DNA of 64,000 nt from Chloroflexota bacterium (GTDB taxonomy: Bacteria; Chloroflexota; Anaerolineae; Anaerolineales; VGOW01). Below, in pieces: positions 49,832 to 58,293 of this stretch (position 1 is its first letter; every line of letters starts with the position of its first letter). The stretch spans positions 1-64,000 of the forward strand of contig JACRBQ010000069.1 of NCBI GenBank assembly GCA_016213135.1, given 5' to 3'. The notes below the pieces were generated by a model. The model ran no database searches. It was not told where the DNA came from and saw only the letters and a list, made by a program, of their open reading frames with translations. Position numbers and translations under genes: made by a program.

Positions 49832-51706
49832 ATGAAGATACTCATCCGACTATTCAAGAGCCTTTCGGGCTATGGCCGGCAACTGGCCGGGCTGGTGGCC
49901 TGTATTGTGCTCGTCACCGCCACTTCGTTGGTCACGCCGTCCATCATTCAGTACGTCATCGACGACGGCCTCACTAAAAACCACCCCCGCGCCATGCTCA
50001 CCGCCGGGCTGATCATTGTGGCCGTGGGCTTCGTGCGCGCCGTGTTTAATTTGGGCAAGCGCTACATTGGCGAATGGCTGGTCAACCGATCGGGGTACGA
50101 CTATCGCAACGCCCTGTACGAAAAAATCCAGCGCCTGTCGTTTGGCTACCACGACCACACCCAAACCGGGCAACTGATGAGCCGCTGCACCGAGGACGTG
50201 AGTTCGCTCTCGCGGTTTGTAGGCCAGGGCGCGGTGGATCTCGTCAACGTGATTCTGCTGTTTGCCGGGATTGTGTTCCTGCTGTTCCGGCAGAGCGCCA
50301 CGCTTACGCTCATCGGCCTGGGGCCGCTGCTGGTGCTGGCGACGCTCACGTATTACCTGGGCCACCTGCTCGGCCCGCTGTTCCTCAAAGTAGATCAGGC
50401 GCTCGGCGACCTCTCAGCGGCGTTGCAGGAAAACCTGAGCGGCGTGCAAGTGGTGCGCGCATTTGCCAGCGAGGATTTTGAAAAGGGCAAGTTCGACGCC
50501 GCCAATCGCAAGCTATACGGCGCGCGGGTGCACATCGTCACCACATGGGGCATGTTCCTGCCGGCGATGACGTGGCTCGTGATGGCCGCCACCGTGCTGG
50601 TGCTGTGGTTCGGCGGGCGCATGGTAATGGCCGGGACGCTCACGCTGGGCGAACTGGTGGCCTTCAACGCCTACCTGCTGTTGCTGGCCGCGCCCGTGCA
50701 GCAATTGGCCTTCGTGGTCAACTCGGCCGGCGAGGCCGTGGCCGGCGGCCAGCGCATCTTTGAAATTCTCGACTTGCCCGAAGAGATCAGCTCGCCGCCC
50801 CAGGCCCTGGCCCTGCCGCCCCTGACCGGGCGGGTGACATTTGAGAATGTGTCCTTCGCCTACCGCAGCGAACGGCGCGCGCTGCACGATGTGTCGTTCG
50901 AGGCCCTGCCCAACCAGATCATCGCCCTCATCGGCCCCACTGGCAGCGGCAAGACCAGCCTCGTCAACCTCATCCCCCGCTTTTACGACGCCACCACCGG
51001 CGCGGTGCGCGTGGACGGCTACGACGTGCGCGGCGTCAATCTCAAATCACTGCGTTCGCAGATCGGCCTCGTGCTGCAAACGTCGCTGCTGTTTTCCGTG
51101 TCCATCCGCGAAAACATTGCCTATGGCCGCGCCCAGGCCGCCGCCGACGAAGTGGTCGCCGCCGCCGCCAAAGCGGCCCGCGCCCACGACTTCATCGCCC
51201 GCCTGCCGGAGGGATACGACACGGTGGTGGGCGAGCGCGGCATCACTCTCTCCGGCGGCCAGCGCCAGCGTGTGGCCATTGCCCGCGCCCTGCTGCTCAA
51301 CCCGCGCATCCTCATCCTCGACGACTCCACCTCCAGCGTGGACACGCAGACGGAATACCTCATTCAGCAAGCGTTGGCCGAACTGATGCAAGGCCGCACC
51401 ACGTTTGTCATTGCCCAGCGCCTGTCCACCGTCAAACGCGCCGACCTGATTTTGGTGCTGGATGGCGGGCGCATCGTGCAGCGCGGCACGCACGACTCGC
51501 TCCTGGCCGAGGGTGGATTGTATAAAGAGATTTACGACTTGCAGTTGAAGGATCAAGACAAATTCCGCCGGGAAATGTTGTTTCTGGATGCCGCGCCCGA
51601 ACATGTAAGGGCGATTCATGAATCGCCCCTACAGCCCCACGCCGACCGGCCCGAACCACATGTGGCTCCGGACACCCAACCCCTGCGCCCCAGCGCAGTG
51701 AAATGA
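49832..51706 (+). CDS. ABC exporter subunit A (degenerate catalytic site)
   Basis: A 624-residue half-transporter: six membrane segments in the first about 330 residues, then the nucleotide-binding domain with GPTGSGKTS (Walker A), ITLSGGQRQR (signature) and LILDDSTSSVDT. The catalytic Glu after Walker B is Asp498, typical of the degenerate site in heterodimeric exporters. The last about 35 residues after AAPEH are encoded partly by a REP-like palindrome (51605-51632, in frame, VRAIHESPLQ). It is followed 10 nt later by the partner gene. Probably multidrug or lipid export; not established. Confidence 0.9.
   Translation: MKILIRLFKSLSGYGRQLAGLVACIVLVTATSLVTPSIIQYVIDDGLTKNHPRAMLTAGLIIVAVGFVRAVFNLGKRYIGEWLVNRSGYDYRNALYEKIQRLSFGYHDHTQTGQLMSRCTEDVSSLSRFVGQGAVDLVNVILLFAGIVFLLFRQSATLTLIGLGPLLVLATLTYYLGHLLGPLFLKVDQALGDLSAALQENLSGVQVVRAFASEDFEKGKFDAANRKLYGARVHIVTTWGMFLPAMTWLVMAATVLVLWFGGRMVMAGTLTLGELVAFNAYLLLLAAPVQQLAFVVNSAGEAVAGGQRIFEILDLPEEISSPPQALALPPLTGRVTFENVSFAYRSERRALHDVSFEALPNQIIALIGPTGSGKTSLVNLIPRFYDATTGAVRVDGYDVRGVNLKSLRSQIGLVLQTSLLFSVSIRENIAYGRAQAAADEVVAAAAKAARAHDFIARLPEGYDTVVGERGITLSGGQRQRVAIARALLLNPRILILDDSTSSVDTQTEYLIQQALAELMQGRTTFVIAQRLSTVKRADLILVLDGGRIVQRGTHDSLLAEGGLYKEIYDLQLKDQDKFRREMLFLDAAPEHVRAIHESPLQPHADRPEPHVAPDTQPLRPSAVK
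51605..51632. repeat. REP-like palindrome in frame at the ABC-A C-terminus
   Basis: Core GGGCGATTCATGAATCGCCC with GTAA and CTAC flanks, one mismatch short of a perfect 28-bp palindrome. It is read as VRAIHESPLQ, the counterpart of [10 protein letters not shown] in the RAYT. Confidence 0.9.
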
Positions 51707-51716
51707 TCATCCCTCC

Positions 51717-53564
51717 ATGAGCCGAAAGCCCCCCACTCCCGCGCCGGACGACGATAGCATCCTGGGCAAGGCCTACGACCCGCAGATCGCCGGCCGCCTG
51801 TGGACGTACGTGCGCCCGTACAACCGCCAACTGGCGCTGGCCCTCACGCTGATGACCGTGGCCACCATCGCCAACGTGCTCGGCCCGTACATCATCAAGG
51901 TGGCGCTGGATAGCGGCGTGGCGGCCCACAACATTCCCCGGCTGGCGCAGGCCGTGACGCTGTATCTTTTGGCGGCCACCATCATGTGGGCCTGCACCTT
52001 CACCCGCATCCGCATCATGGCCGTGGCCGGGCAGAGCATCATCTACGACATCCGCCGCGAACTGTTCGACCACTTGCAGGCGCTGTCGCTGGGCTTTTAC
52101 AGCCGCTACGCCGTGGGGCGGCTGGTAAGCCGCGTGGTCAACGACGTGAGCGTGGTGCGCGAGTTCATCGTGTGGGCCATCACCGCCGTCACCCGCGACC
52201 TGTTTGACCTGGTGGGCATCACCCTCGTCATGTTCGCCCTCAACTGGCAGTTGGCCCTGCTCAGCTTCCTCGTGCTGCCGCTCATGGCCGTGGCCACCGA
52301 AATCTTCCGCCGCCGCGCCCGCGAGAGCTACCGGCTGGTGCGCTCGGCCATCGGCTGGGTGAACGCCGTGCTCAACGAAAACATCGTCGGAGTGCGCGTG
52401 GTGCAGTCGTTCTCGCGCGAAGAGCGCAACTACCAAATCTTCGCCGACGAGGTGAACGGCAACAACCTGCGCGTCAACAATCAGGCCGCGCTCATCGCTT
52501 CGGTCTTCTTTCCCTCGGTGGATTTCATCGGCAGTCTGGCGCTGGGGCTGGTGGTATGGCTGGGCGGGCTGGCCGTGCTCAATGGCGGCGTAGTGGCCTC
52601 GCTGCAAGGCCCGGCCATCACCGCCGGAACGCTGGTGGCCTTTGCGCTGTACATTGACCGCTTCTTCGACCCCATCCGCGATCTATCACAGCGCTACAAC
52701 ACGTTTCAGGCCACCATGGCCGGGGGCGAGCGCATTTTTGAATTGTTGGATACGCCGATAGAAGTGAAGGACTCGGCTGAGGCCCGCGAGATGCTCCCCA
52801 TCCGGGGCGAAGTGGCCTTCGAGGATGTGAGCTTCCATTATGAGGCGGGCGGCGCGCCCATCCTCAGCCACGTCAACCTGCGCGTCCAACCGGGGCAAAC
52901 GGTGGCGCTGGTTGGCGAAACCGGTGCGGGCAAATCCACCCTCGTCAAACTCATCAGCCGCTTTTACGACCCCACCGGGGGCGCGTTGCGCGTGGACGGC
53001 CTTGACCTGCGAACGGTGACCCAGCGCTCGCTACGGCGGCAGATGGGCGTGGTGCTGCAAGACCCGTTTTTGTTTGGGGGCACGGTGCGCGACAACATTC
53101 TCTACGCTCAGCCACCCGAGCGCCTCGGCCAGGCCGCCACCGAGCAGGCTATTGAGGCAGCCGCCTGCGCCGTGGGCGCGCACGATTTTATTGCCGCGCT
53201 GGAGAAGGGCTACGATACGCTGGTGGGCGAAGGCGGGGCCATTCTCTCCGGCGGGCAGCGGCAACTCATTTCGTTTGCCCGCGCCCTGCTGGCCGACCCG
53301 CGCATTCTCATCCTCGACGAGGCCACCTCCAGCGTGGACACGCAGACCGAGCGCGTCATCCAAACCGCGCTGGAGCGCTTGCTCAAGGGGCGCACCGCGT
53401 TCGTCATCGCTCACCGCCTGTCCACCATCACCCGCGCCGACAAAATTGTGGTGATGGACGCGGGCCGCATCGTGGAAGAGGGCACACACACCGAACTGCT
53501 CGAGCGCCGTGGCCGGTATTTTGAGCTGTACACCATGGCGTTTGAAGGAAATGTTGAATGTTGA
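51717..53564 (+). CDS. ABC exporter subunit B
   Basis: A 615-residue half-transporter with six membrane segments, then ATPase motifs GETGAGKST, ILSGGQRQL and LILDEATSSVDTQTE (canonical catalytic Glu535). This subunit supplies the active-site Glu and pairs with subunit A, which has Asp there. It opens with a proline-rich stretch typical of such subunits. The gene is translated from ATG 51717, 10 nt after the partner. Confidence 0.92.
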   Translation: MSRKPPTPAPDDDSILGKAYDPQIAGRLWTYVRPYNRQLALALTLMTVATIANVLGPYIIKVALDSGVAAHNIPRLAQAVTLYLLAATIMWACTFTRIRIMAVAGQSIIYDIRRELFDHLQALSLGFYSRYAVGRLVSRVVNDVSVVREFIVWAITAVTRDLFDLVGITLVMFALNWQLALLSFLVLPLMAVATEIFRRRARESYRLVRSAIGWVNAVLNENIVGVRVVQSFSREERNYQIFADEVNGNNLRVNNQAALIASVFFPSVDFIGSLALGLVVWLGGLAVLNGGVVASLQGPAITAGTLVAFALYIDRFFDPIRDLSQRYNTFQATMAGGERIFELLDTPIEVKDSAEAREMLPIRGEVAFEDVSFHYEAGGAPILSHVNLRVQPGQTVALVGETGAGKSTLVKLISRFYDPTGGALRVDGLDLRTVTQRSLRRQMGVVLQDPFLFGGTVRDNILYAQPPERLGQAATEQAIEAAACAVGAHDFIAALEKGYDTLVGEGGAILSGGQRQLISFARALLADPRILILDEATSSVDTQTERVIQTALERLLKGRTAFVIAHRLSTITRADKIVVMDAGRIVEEGTHTELLERRGRYFELYTMAFEGNVEC

Positions 53565-53610
53565 ATGTTGAATGTTGAGTGATGAGTTGAAGTTTGAAGT
53601 TTGAAGTTTT
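53553..53610. repeat. GTTGAAT and GAAGTTT direct repeats
   Basis: GTTGAAT iterated three times with GTTGAGT, then AGTTTGA iterations, running from the ABC-B stop codon to the -10 box of the next gene. The TTTGAAGTT series resembles the repeat in mfd at 62571-62636. Confidence 0.75.
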
Positions 53611-53614
53611 ATGC

Positions 53615-53620
53615 TATAGT
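53615..53620 (+). promoter_or_regulatory. -10 box of a leaderless mRNA (propeller gene)
   Basis: TATAGT followed by 8 nt and ATG at 53629. Confidence 0.45.
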
Positions 53621-53628
53621 TTTGCCTC

Positions 53629-55737
53629 ATGTCCTTCAGCCAACGCCCGCCGCGCGCCACGGTTCTGCTGTTAGGGGCGCTTAACGTCGTCCTGCTGGTT
53701 GGCTTTGCCGTTGCAGTCTACTTGCTCACGCAAAACAGCAACCAGCCCGCGCCAACGGCCACGCAGCCGCTTTTGGCTACAGTGGCGGCGGCTACCTCTC
53801 TGCCCACGCCCATCGTGGAAGTGCAGAGCATCGAAGTCACCGCCATCACGCCCACGCCCGGCCCCTCGCCCACCGCCCCGGCCAACCCCTTCGACGTGGG
53901 CGGCACCATTGCGCTGGCCCTGCGCCGCAACAGCTATACCAACCTTTGGGCGCTCACGCCCGGCCGAACCTCGCTCACCCGCCTCACCGCCGGGCCGTGG
54001 GACGACCGCGACCCGGCGTGGTCGCCCGACGGCAAGCGGCTGGCCTTTGCCTCGCACCGCAGCGGCGGCTGGGATTTGTTCATCCTCGATATCGCCACCG
54101 GCAACGTGACCCGCCTCACCACCGGCCCCGGCTTTGAAGCCAACCCCTCGTGGTCGCCGGATGGCGCGTTCATCACTTACGAGGGCTACGCCAACGACAA
54201 CTTCGACGTCTACATCATCAGCGCCCTCGGCAAAAGCGGCCCCATCCGCGTCACCCGCGACCCCGCCGCCGACTTTGCCCCGGCGTGGTCGCCCAACGGC
54301 CGCTCGATTGCCTTCGTTTCATATCGCGGCGGCGACCACAACCCCGACCTTTACCTTTACAACCTCGACGAGCCGGATGAAACGAGAGCCGTCACCCGCC
54401 TCACCGACACGCCCGACATTGCTGAAGACGAACCGCAGTGGAGCAAGGACGGTAGACTTATTCTCTTTTCCGACGTCGCCTCGCCGCTCAACCTGGTCTA
54501 CGTCAAAGCCGCCGATGCGCCCGGCGCGCCGGCCACCGACGCTGCCCAGGGCCACTGGCCGGGCTGGACGCCGGACGGCACCGGCATCGTCACCGCTTTC
54601 AACCAGAACGATAAAGAATACGTCACCTCCGCCGCCCTGGGCGCATGGTCTGCGGCCCCGGTCGCCATTCCGGTGGATGGCCGCATCGAGTCGCTCTCGT
54701 GGAGCAGCGCCAGACTCCCGGCGGCGCTCAGCGGCACACTGGCCGAGGCCGCCGAAGCCGCCGACCTCGCGCCGTGGCAGGAAAAGATCACCGCCCCCGG
54801 CGGCAAGACCGATCCGCCTTATGCCTTCGTCACCATCCCCGACCTGCGCGCTCCCTTCCCCGCCTTCTCGGATCGTGCCGACGACGCCTTCGCCGCGCTG
54901 CGCCTGCGCACCATCGCCAACGCCGGGTGGGACTTTTTACAGACGCTCGATGCCGCCAGCACGCAACTGAAGGCCCCGCTCGAACCCGGCCTGCCCGCCG
55001 AGTCGTGGAACAAGGCCGGCCGCGCCTTCGACATCAGCCAGGCCGCCGTCAACGACGGTTGGGGTATGCTCATCCGCGAGGAGATTGGCAACCGAGTGTA
55101 TTGGCGCTTGTGGGTGCGCGCCCGGCAGGGCGACGGCACGCTGGGCGAGCCGCTGCGCCGCATGCCGTGGGAGTTCCGCGCGCGCTTTTCCGGCGACCCG
55201 GTGGCTTACGACAACGGCGGCAAATACTTCGCCGATTTGCCCAGCGGCTATTTCATCGACTTCACCACCCTGGCCGAAGATTTCGGCTGGACTCGCGTGC
55301 CCTCCGGCGACGACTGGAAGACTTTCTTCCCCGGCGTGCAGTATTGGCACTTTGAAGATCGAGACAGCCTGACGTGGGTGCAAGCCATGCGCGAACTGTA
55401 TTCGCAAGCCGACGTGGCGTCGCCCACCCCATTCTTCACCCCAACGTACACCCCGTTGCCCACGTTGTCGCCCACGCCCACCGGAACTCAGACCTACACG
55501 CCCACGGCCACGCGGACCGCATCGCGCACGCCGACCATCACGCGCACCCGCACGCCCACCCGCACGCCCACGCCGACGTATACGCCGACCATCGTCGTCA
55601 CCCGGCTGGGCCTGCCCACCCCCACTTCGTCGCTGACGCCCACCGCATCGCGCACGCCTACGCCGTCGCTCACGCCCACCGTCAGCCGGACGCCCACGCG
55701 CACGCGCACCCCGTCGCCCACTGCCACGCCGCGTTAG
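53629..55737 (+). CDS. TolB/WD40-like beta-propeller, membrane-anchored
   Basis: A 702-residue exported protein. One N-terminal membrane segment (VLLLGALNVVLLVGFAVAVYLL), a Thr/Pro linker, then from about residue 100 WD40-like PD40 repeats (DRDPAWSPDGKRLAFASHRSGGWDLFILDI; FEANPSWSPDGAFITYEGYANDNFDVYII; ADFAPAWSPNGRSIAFVSYRGG). After about 260 is an uncharacterised alpha/beta part (ALRLRTIANAGWDFLQTLDAAS...QYWHFEDRDSLTW). The last about 100 residues are TPT-type low complexity. Likely a surface scaffold. Confidence 0.75.
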   Translation: MSFSQRPPRATVLLLGALNVVLLVGFAVAVYLLTQNSNQPAPTATQPLLATVAAATSLPTPIVEVQSIEVTAITPTPGPSPTAPANPFDVGGTIALALRRNSYTNLWALTPGRTSLTRLTAGPWDDRDPAWSPDGKRLAFASHRSGGWDLFILDIATGNVTRLTTGPGFEANPSWSPDGAFITYEGYANDNFDVYIISALGKSGPIRVTRDPAADFAPAWSPNGRSIAFVSYRGGDHNPDLYLYNLDEPDETRAVTRLTDTPDIAEDEPQWSKDGRLILFSDVASPLNLVYVKAADAPGAPATDAAQGHWPGWTPDGTGIVTAFNQNDKEYVTSAALGAWSAAPVAIPVDGRIESLSWSSARLPAALSGTLAEAAEAADLAPWQEKITAPGGKTDPPYAFVTIPDLRAPFPAFSDRADDAFAALRLRTIANAGWDFLQTLDAASTQLKAPLEPGLPAESWNKAGRAFDISQAAVNDGWGMLIREEIGNRVYWRLWVRARQGDGTLGEPLRRMPWEFRARFSGDPVAYDNGGKYFADLPSGYFIDFTTLAEDFGWTRVPSGDDWKTFFPGVQYWHFEDRDSLTWVQAMRELYSQADVASPTPFFTPTYTPLPTLSPTPTGTQTYTPTATRTASRTPTITRTRTPTRTPTPTYTPTIVVTRLGLPTPTSSLTPTASRTPTPSLTPTVSRTPTRTRTPSPTATPR

Positions 55738-55742
55738 TTGTT

Positions 55743-56963
55743 ATGCATATTCATCGCATCGCTATTCTCTCGGTCTTCATCATCGCCTCGGCGCTGGCCG
55801 CCTCTTGCGCTGTTGCGCCCGCGGCCCCGCAAATCATCGTCATCGTGCCGCCCACCTCGCGAGCCACTGCCGCCATCGCCGCTCCCGCCTCCAGCGACAC
55901 GCCGCTTGCCCCGGCAGGCCCCACCGTGACGCTGTATCCCACCACCGATTTCCAGAACAGCAGTGCCCTCCCGGTCACTGTGGCCGCCACGGCGCCCCTG
56001 CAGATCAACTTTGGGACACAGACCCCGGCCCCCACCCTCAACTGGCGTCCCCCGCCTATGCCGGTGCCGGTGTCCATCCGCCCGGAAGATCACTTCTGGT
56101 TTGCGCGCCCCATCGCCTCCAACGCCGTCAACTGGCCGCACCCGCTTTACCGCTACGGCAGCACCTACTTTGGATTCATGCGCGCCCACACCGGCGTCGA
56201 TCTCGACTCCGATTTTGGCACGCCGGTGCTGGCCGCCGGGCCGGGCGTGGTGGTGTGGGTGGGCTACGGCCTCTACGGCAGCAACCCGCCGGAGAACGAT
56301 CCCTACGGCGACGCCGTGGTCATCAAGCACGACTTCGGCTACAACAACCAGCCCATGTTCACCGTGTACGCCCACATGCAGAAGACGCTGGTGTGGCTCA
56401 ACCAGCCGGTGAAAACCGGCGACCCAATTGGCGAAGTGGGCAGCACGGGCGCATCCAGCGGCCCTCATTTGCATTTTGAAGTCCGCATCGGCGAAAACAA
56501 ATTCCTCAAAACCTACAACCCGGAACTGTGGCTGGCCCCGCCCACCGGCTGGGGCGTGCTGGCCGGGCGCGTGCTCGATCCCAGCGGCCATTTCATCCCC
56601 GAGCTGCACCTCGAAGTGCGCGACTCGGCCGGGCGGGTTTACCCCATTTGGACTTACGCCAACAGCGCCGTCAACTCCGATCCCGTCTACAAAGAAAACT
56701 TCGTCATCTCCGATCTCCCCGCCGGAACGTACACCTATTCCATGATCATCAACAGCGAGCCTTACGTCGGCACGACCGACATTCTGCCGGGGCAGACTAC
56801 TTTCGTGATCGTGCAAGAGGGTTTGCAGAATATCCCCCGCACCGCCGAACCGGCAGCCACCAATGGCCGCGCGCCCACGCTGACCTTCACGCCGTCGCTC
56901 ACCTTTACGCCCAGCAACACCCCCACGCCGACCAAGACGCCGCGCCCCACCCGCACGCCGTAG
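55743..56963 (+). CDS. M23-family metallopeptidase lipoprotein
   Basis: A 406-residue exported protein with an N-terminal signal and lipobox ALAASC. Residues about 150-265 form a LytM/M23 domain: HTGVDLDSDFGTPVLAAGPGVVVWVGYG (HxxxD) and GSTGASSGPHLHFEVRIG (HxH). Zinc ligands therefore look intact, so it could cleave peptidoglycan cross-links, or be a regulator as some LytM proteins are. A beta-sandwich (LHLEVRDSAGRVYPIWTYANSAVNSDP...) and a TPT-rich tail follow. In line with the propeller gene upstream. Confidence 0.85.
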   Translation: MHIHRIAILSVFIIASALAASCAVAPAAPQIIVIVPPTSRATAAIAAPASSDTPLAPAGPTVTLYPTTDFQNSSALPVTVAATAPLQINFGTQTPAPTLNWRPPPMPVPVSIRPEDHFWFARPIASNAVNWPHPLYRYGSTYFGFMRAHTGVDLDSDFGTPVLAAGPGVVVWVGYGLYGSNPPENDPYGDAVVIKHDFGYNNQPMFTVYAHMQKTLVWLNQPVKTGDPIGEVGSTGASSGPHLHFEVRIGENKFLKTYNPELWLAPPTGWGVLAGRVLDPSGHFIPELHLEVRDSAGRVYPIWTYANSAVNSDPVYKENFVISDLPAGTYTYSMIINSEPYVGTTDILPGQTTFVIVQEGLQNIPRTAEPAATNGRAPTLTFTPSLTFTPSNTPTPTKTPRPTRTP

Positions 56964-56970
56964 GCACCCC

Positions 56971-57624
56971 ATGCGCTTGTTCCTCGTCCTCCTGCAAGCC
57001 GCGCTGGCCATCATCAGCGCACCCGGCGACAACCAGACCCTCACCGGCATCGTCAGCATCACCGGCTCTGCCGCGCATCCGCAATTCGCCCGTTACGAAA
57101 TCGCCTTTGCCTACGACCCCAACCCCACCGACACCTGGTTTGAGATTCAGCCTCCGGCGACGACTCAAGTCTCTGAGGGACTCCTCGCCACGTGGGATAC
57201 CCGGCACATCGCGGACGGCACGTATATGCTCCGCTTGCGCGTCTACCCCTCGGACGCCTCCGCCCCGCTCGAAACCATCGTCCATGGCATCATCGTAGCC
57301 AACACCCCCAAACCCACAGCCACCCCAACCGCCACATCATCCCCTTTGGGGACTGCCGCCCCGGCCACACCCACCGCCGAACTGCCCGCCACCCTCAGTT
57401 CAGGCGTGCCAGCGCCCGCCGCCACCCAACTCTCCCCGGCGGCCACCCCGCCCACCGCACCCCTCTTCGACCTCGCGCCCTACACCTCCGCCTTTTTCAA
57501 CGGCGCGCTCTACACCTTCGGTTTCTTCCTCCTCCTCGGCCTCTACGCCTTGCTCCGTGATAGAATCAGACGCCCGATTCGCCGCTGGCTCAGGCGAATC
57601 GTCAGCGACATCCGAAAACCATAA
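56971..57624 (+). CDS. Exported Ig-like protein with C-terminal membrane anchor, unknown
   Basis: A 217-residue protein: the hydrophobic start MRLFLVLLQAALAIISA, then an Ig-like beta-sandwich (LTGIVSITGSAAHPQFARYEIAFAYDPNPTDTWFEI...LATWDTRHIADGTYMLRLRVYP), a Pro/Thr/Ala linker and a C-terminal membrane segment (GALYTFGFFLLLGLYALL) with a basic tail. It follows the M23 gene closely, so the three genes probably form one envelope cluster. Confidence 0.6.
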   Translation: MRLFLVLLQAALAIISAPGDNQTLTGIVSITGSAAHPQFARYEIAFAYDPNPTDTWFEIQPPATTQVSEGLLATWDTRHIADGTYMLRLRVYPSDASAPLETIVHGIIVANTPKPTATPTATSSPLGTAAPATPTAELPATLSSGVPAPAATQLSPAATPPTAPLFDLAPYTSAFFNGALYTFGFFLLLGLYALLRDRIRRPIRRWLRRIVSDIRKP

Positions 57625-57697
57625 CAATGCTCAATGCACAATTCACAAGGCGCAATGCTAACCCCATTGTGGATTGAGCATTGCGAGTTGTGCATTT
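57625..57697. repeat. CAATGCACAATTCACAA-type short repeat
   Basis: Forward CAATGCACAATTCACAAGGC is followed by inverted GAGCATTGCGAGTTGTGCAT. It starts directly after a stop codon and ends 6 bases before the pth start. Confidence 0.8.
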
Positions 57698-57702
57698 AAC
57701 TC

Positions 57703-58293
57703 ATGACCAAACATCTCATCATCGGCCTGGGCAACCCGGGCCGGGACTATGCCAACAACCGCCACAACGTGGGCTTCATGGCCGTAGACCGCCTGGCCAA
57801 AACGCACAACACCGCCTTCACCCGGCGGCAGGGCAAAGCGCTCGTCACCACCGTTCGCCTCGGCGAGGAACAGGTCGTGTTGGCGAAGCCGCAGACTTTT
57901 ATGAACCTCTCCGGCGAGGCAGTGCAATCGCTCGTCAAGTTTTACGACGTGCCCCTCGCCGACCTACTCATCTGCTTCGACGACATTGACCTGCCCACCG
58001 GAGCAATCCGCCTCCGCCCCGAGGGCGGCTCCGCCGGGCAGAACGGCATGAAGTCCATCATCGCCGCGCTCGGCACGCAGGGCTTCCCCCGCCTGCGGCT
58101 GGGCGTGGGCCGCCCCCCCGGCCGCATGGACGCCGCCGCTTACGTGTTGCAGGACTTCAAAGGCTTCGATGCCGATGTGATTGACGCGACACTGGACAAA
58201 GCCGTGCAAGCCATTGAAACCTTTGTCAAAGATGGCATCGTCACCGCCATGAACCGCTTCAACGGCTCCGCCGATGGGGCCACCGATGACTGA
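57703..58293 (+). CDS. pth: Peptidyl-tRNA hydrolase
   Basis: Releases peptides from peptidyl-tRNAs dropped by ribosomes. The 196-residue protein has IGLGNPGRDYANNRHNVGFMAVDRLA (catalytic His in NRHN), AKPQTFMNLSGEAV, the catalytic Asp region CFDDIDLPTGAIRLRPEGGSAGQNGMKSII, and LRLGVGRPPGRMDAAAYVLQDF. Overlaps the next gene by eight bases (ATGACTGA). Confidence 0.96.
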   Translation: MTKHLIIGLGNPGRDYANNRHNVGFMAVDRLAKTHNTAFTRRQGKALVTTVRLGEEQVVLAKPQTFMNLSGEAVQSLVKFYDVPLADLLICFDDIDLPTGAIRLRPEGGSAGQNGMKSIIAALGTQGFPRLRLGVGRPPGRMDAAAYVLQDFKGFDADVIDATLDKAVQAIETFVKDGIVTAMNRFNGSADGATDD

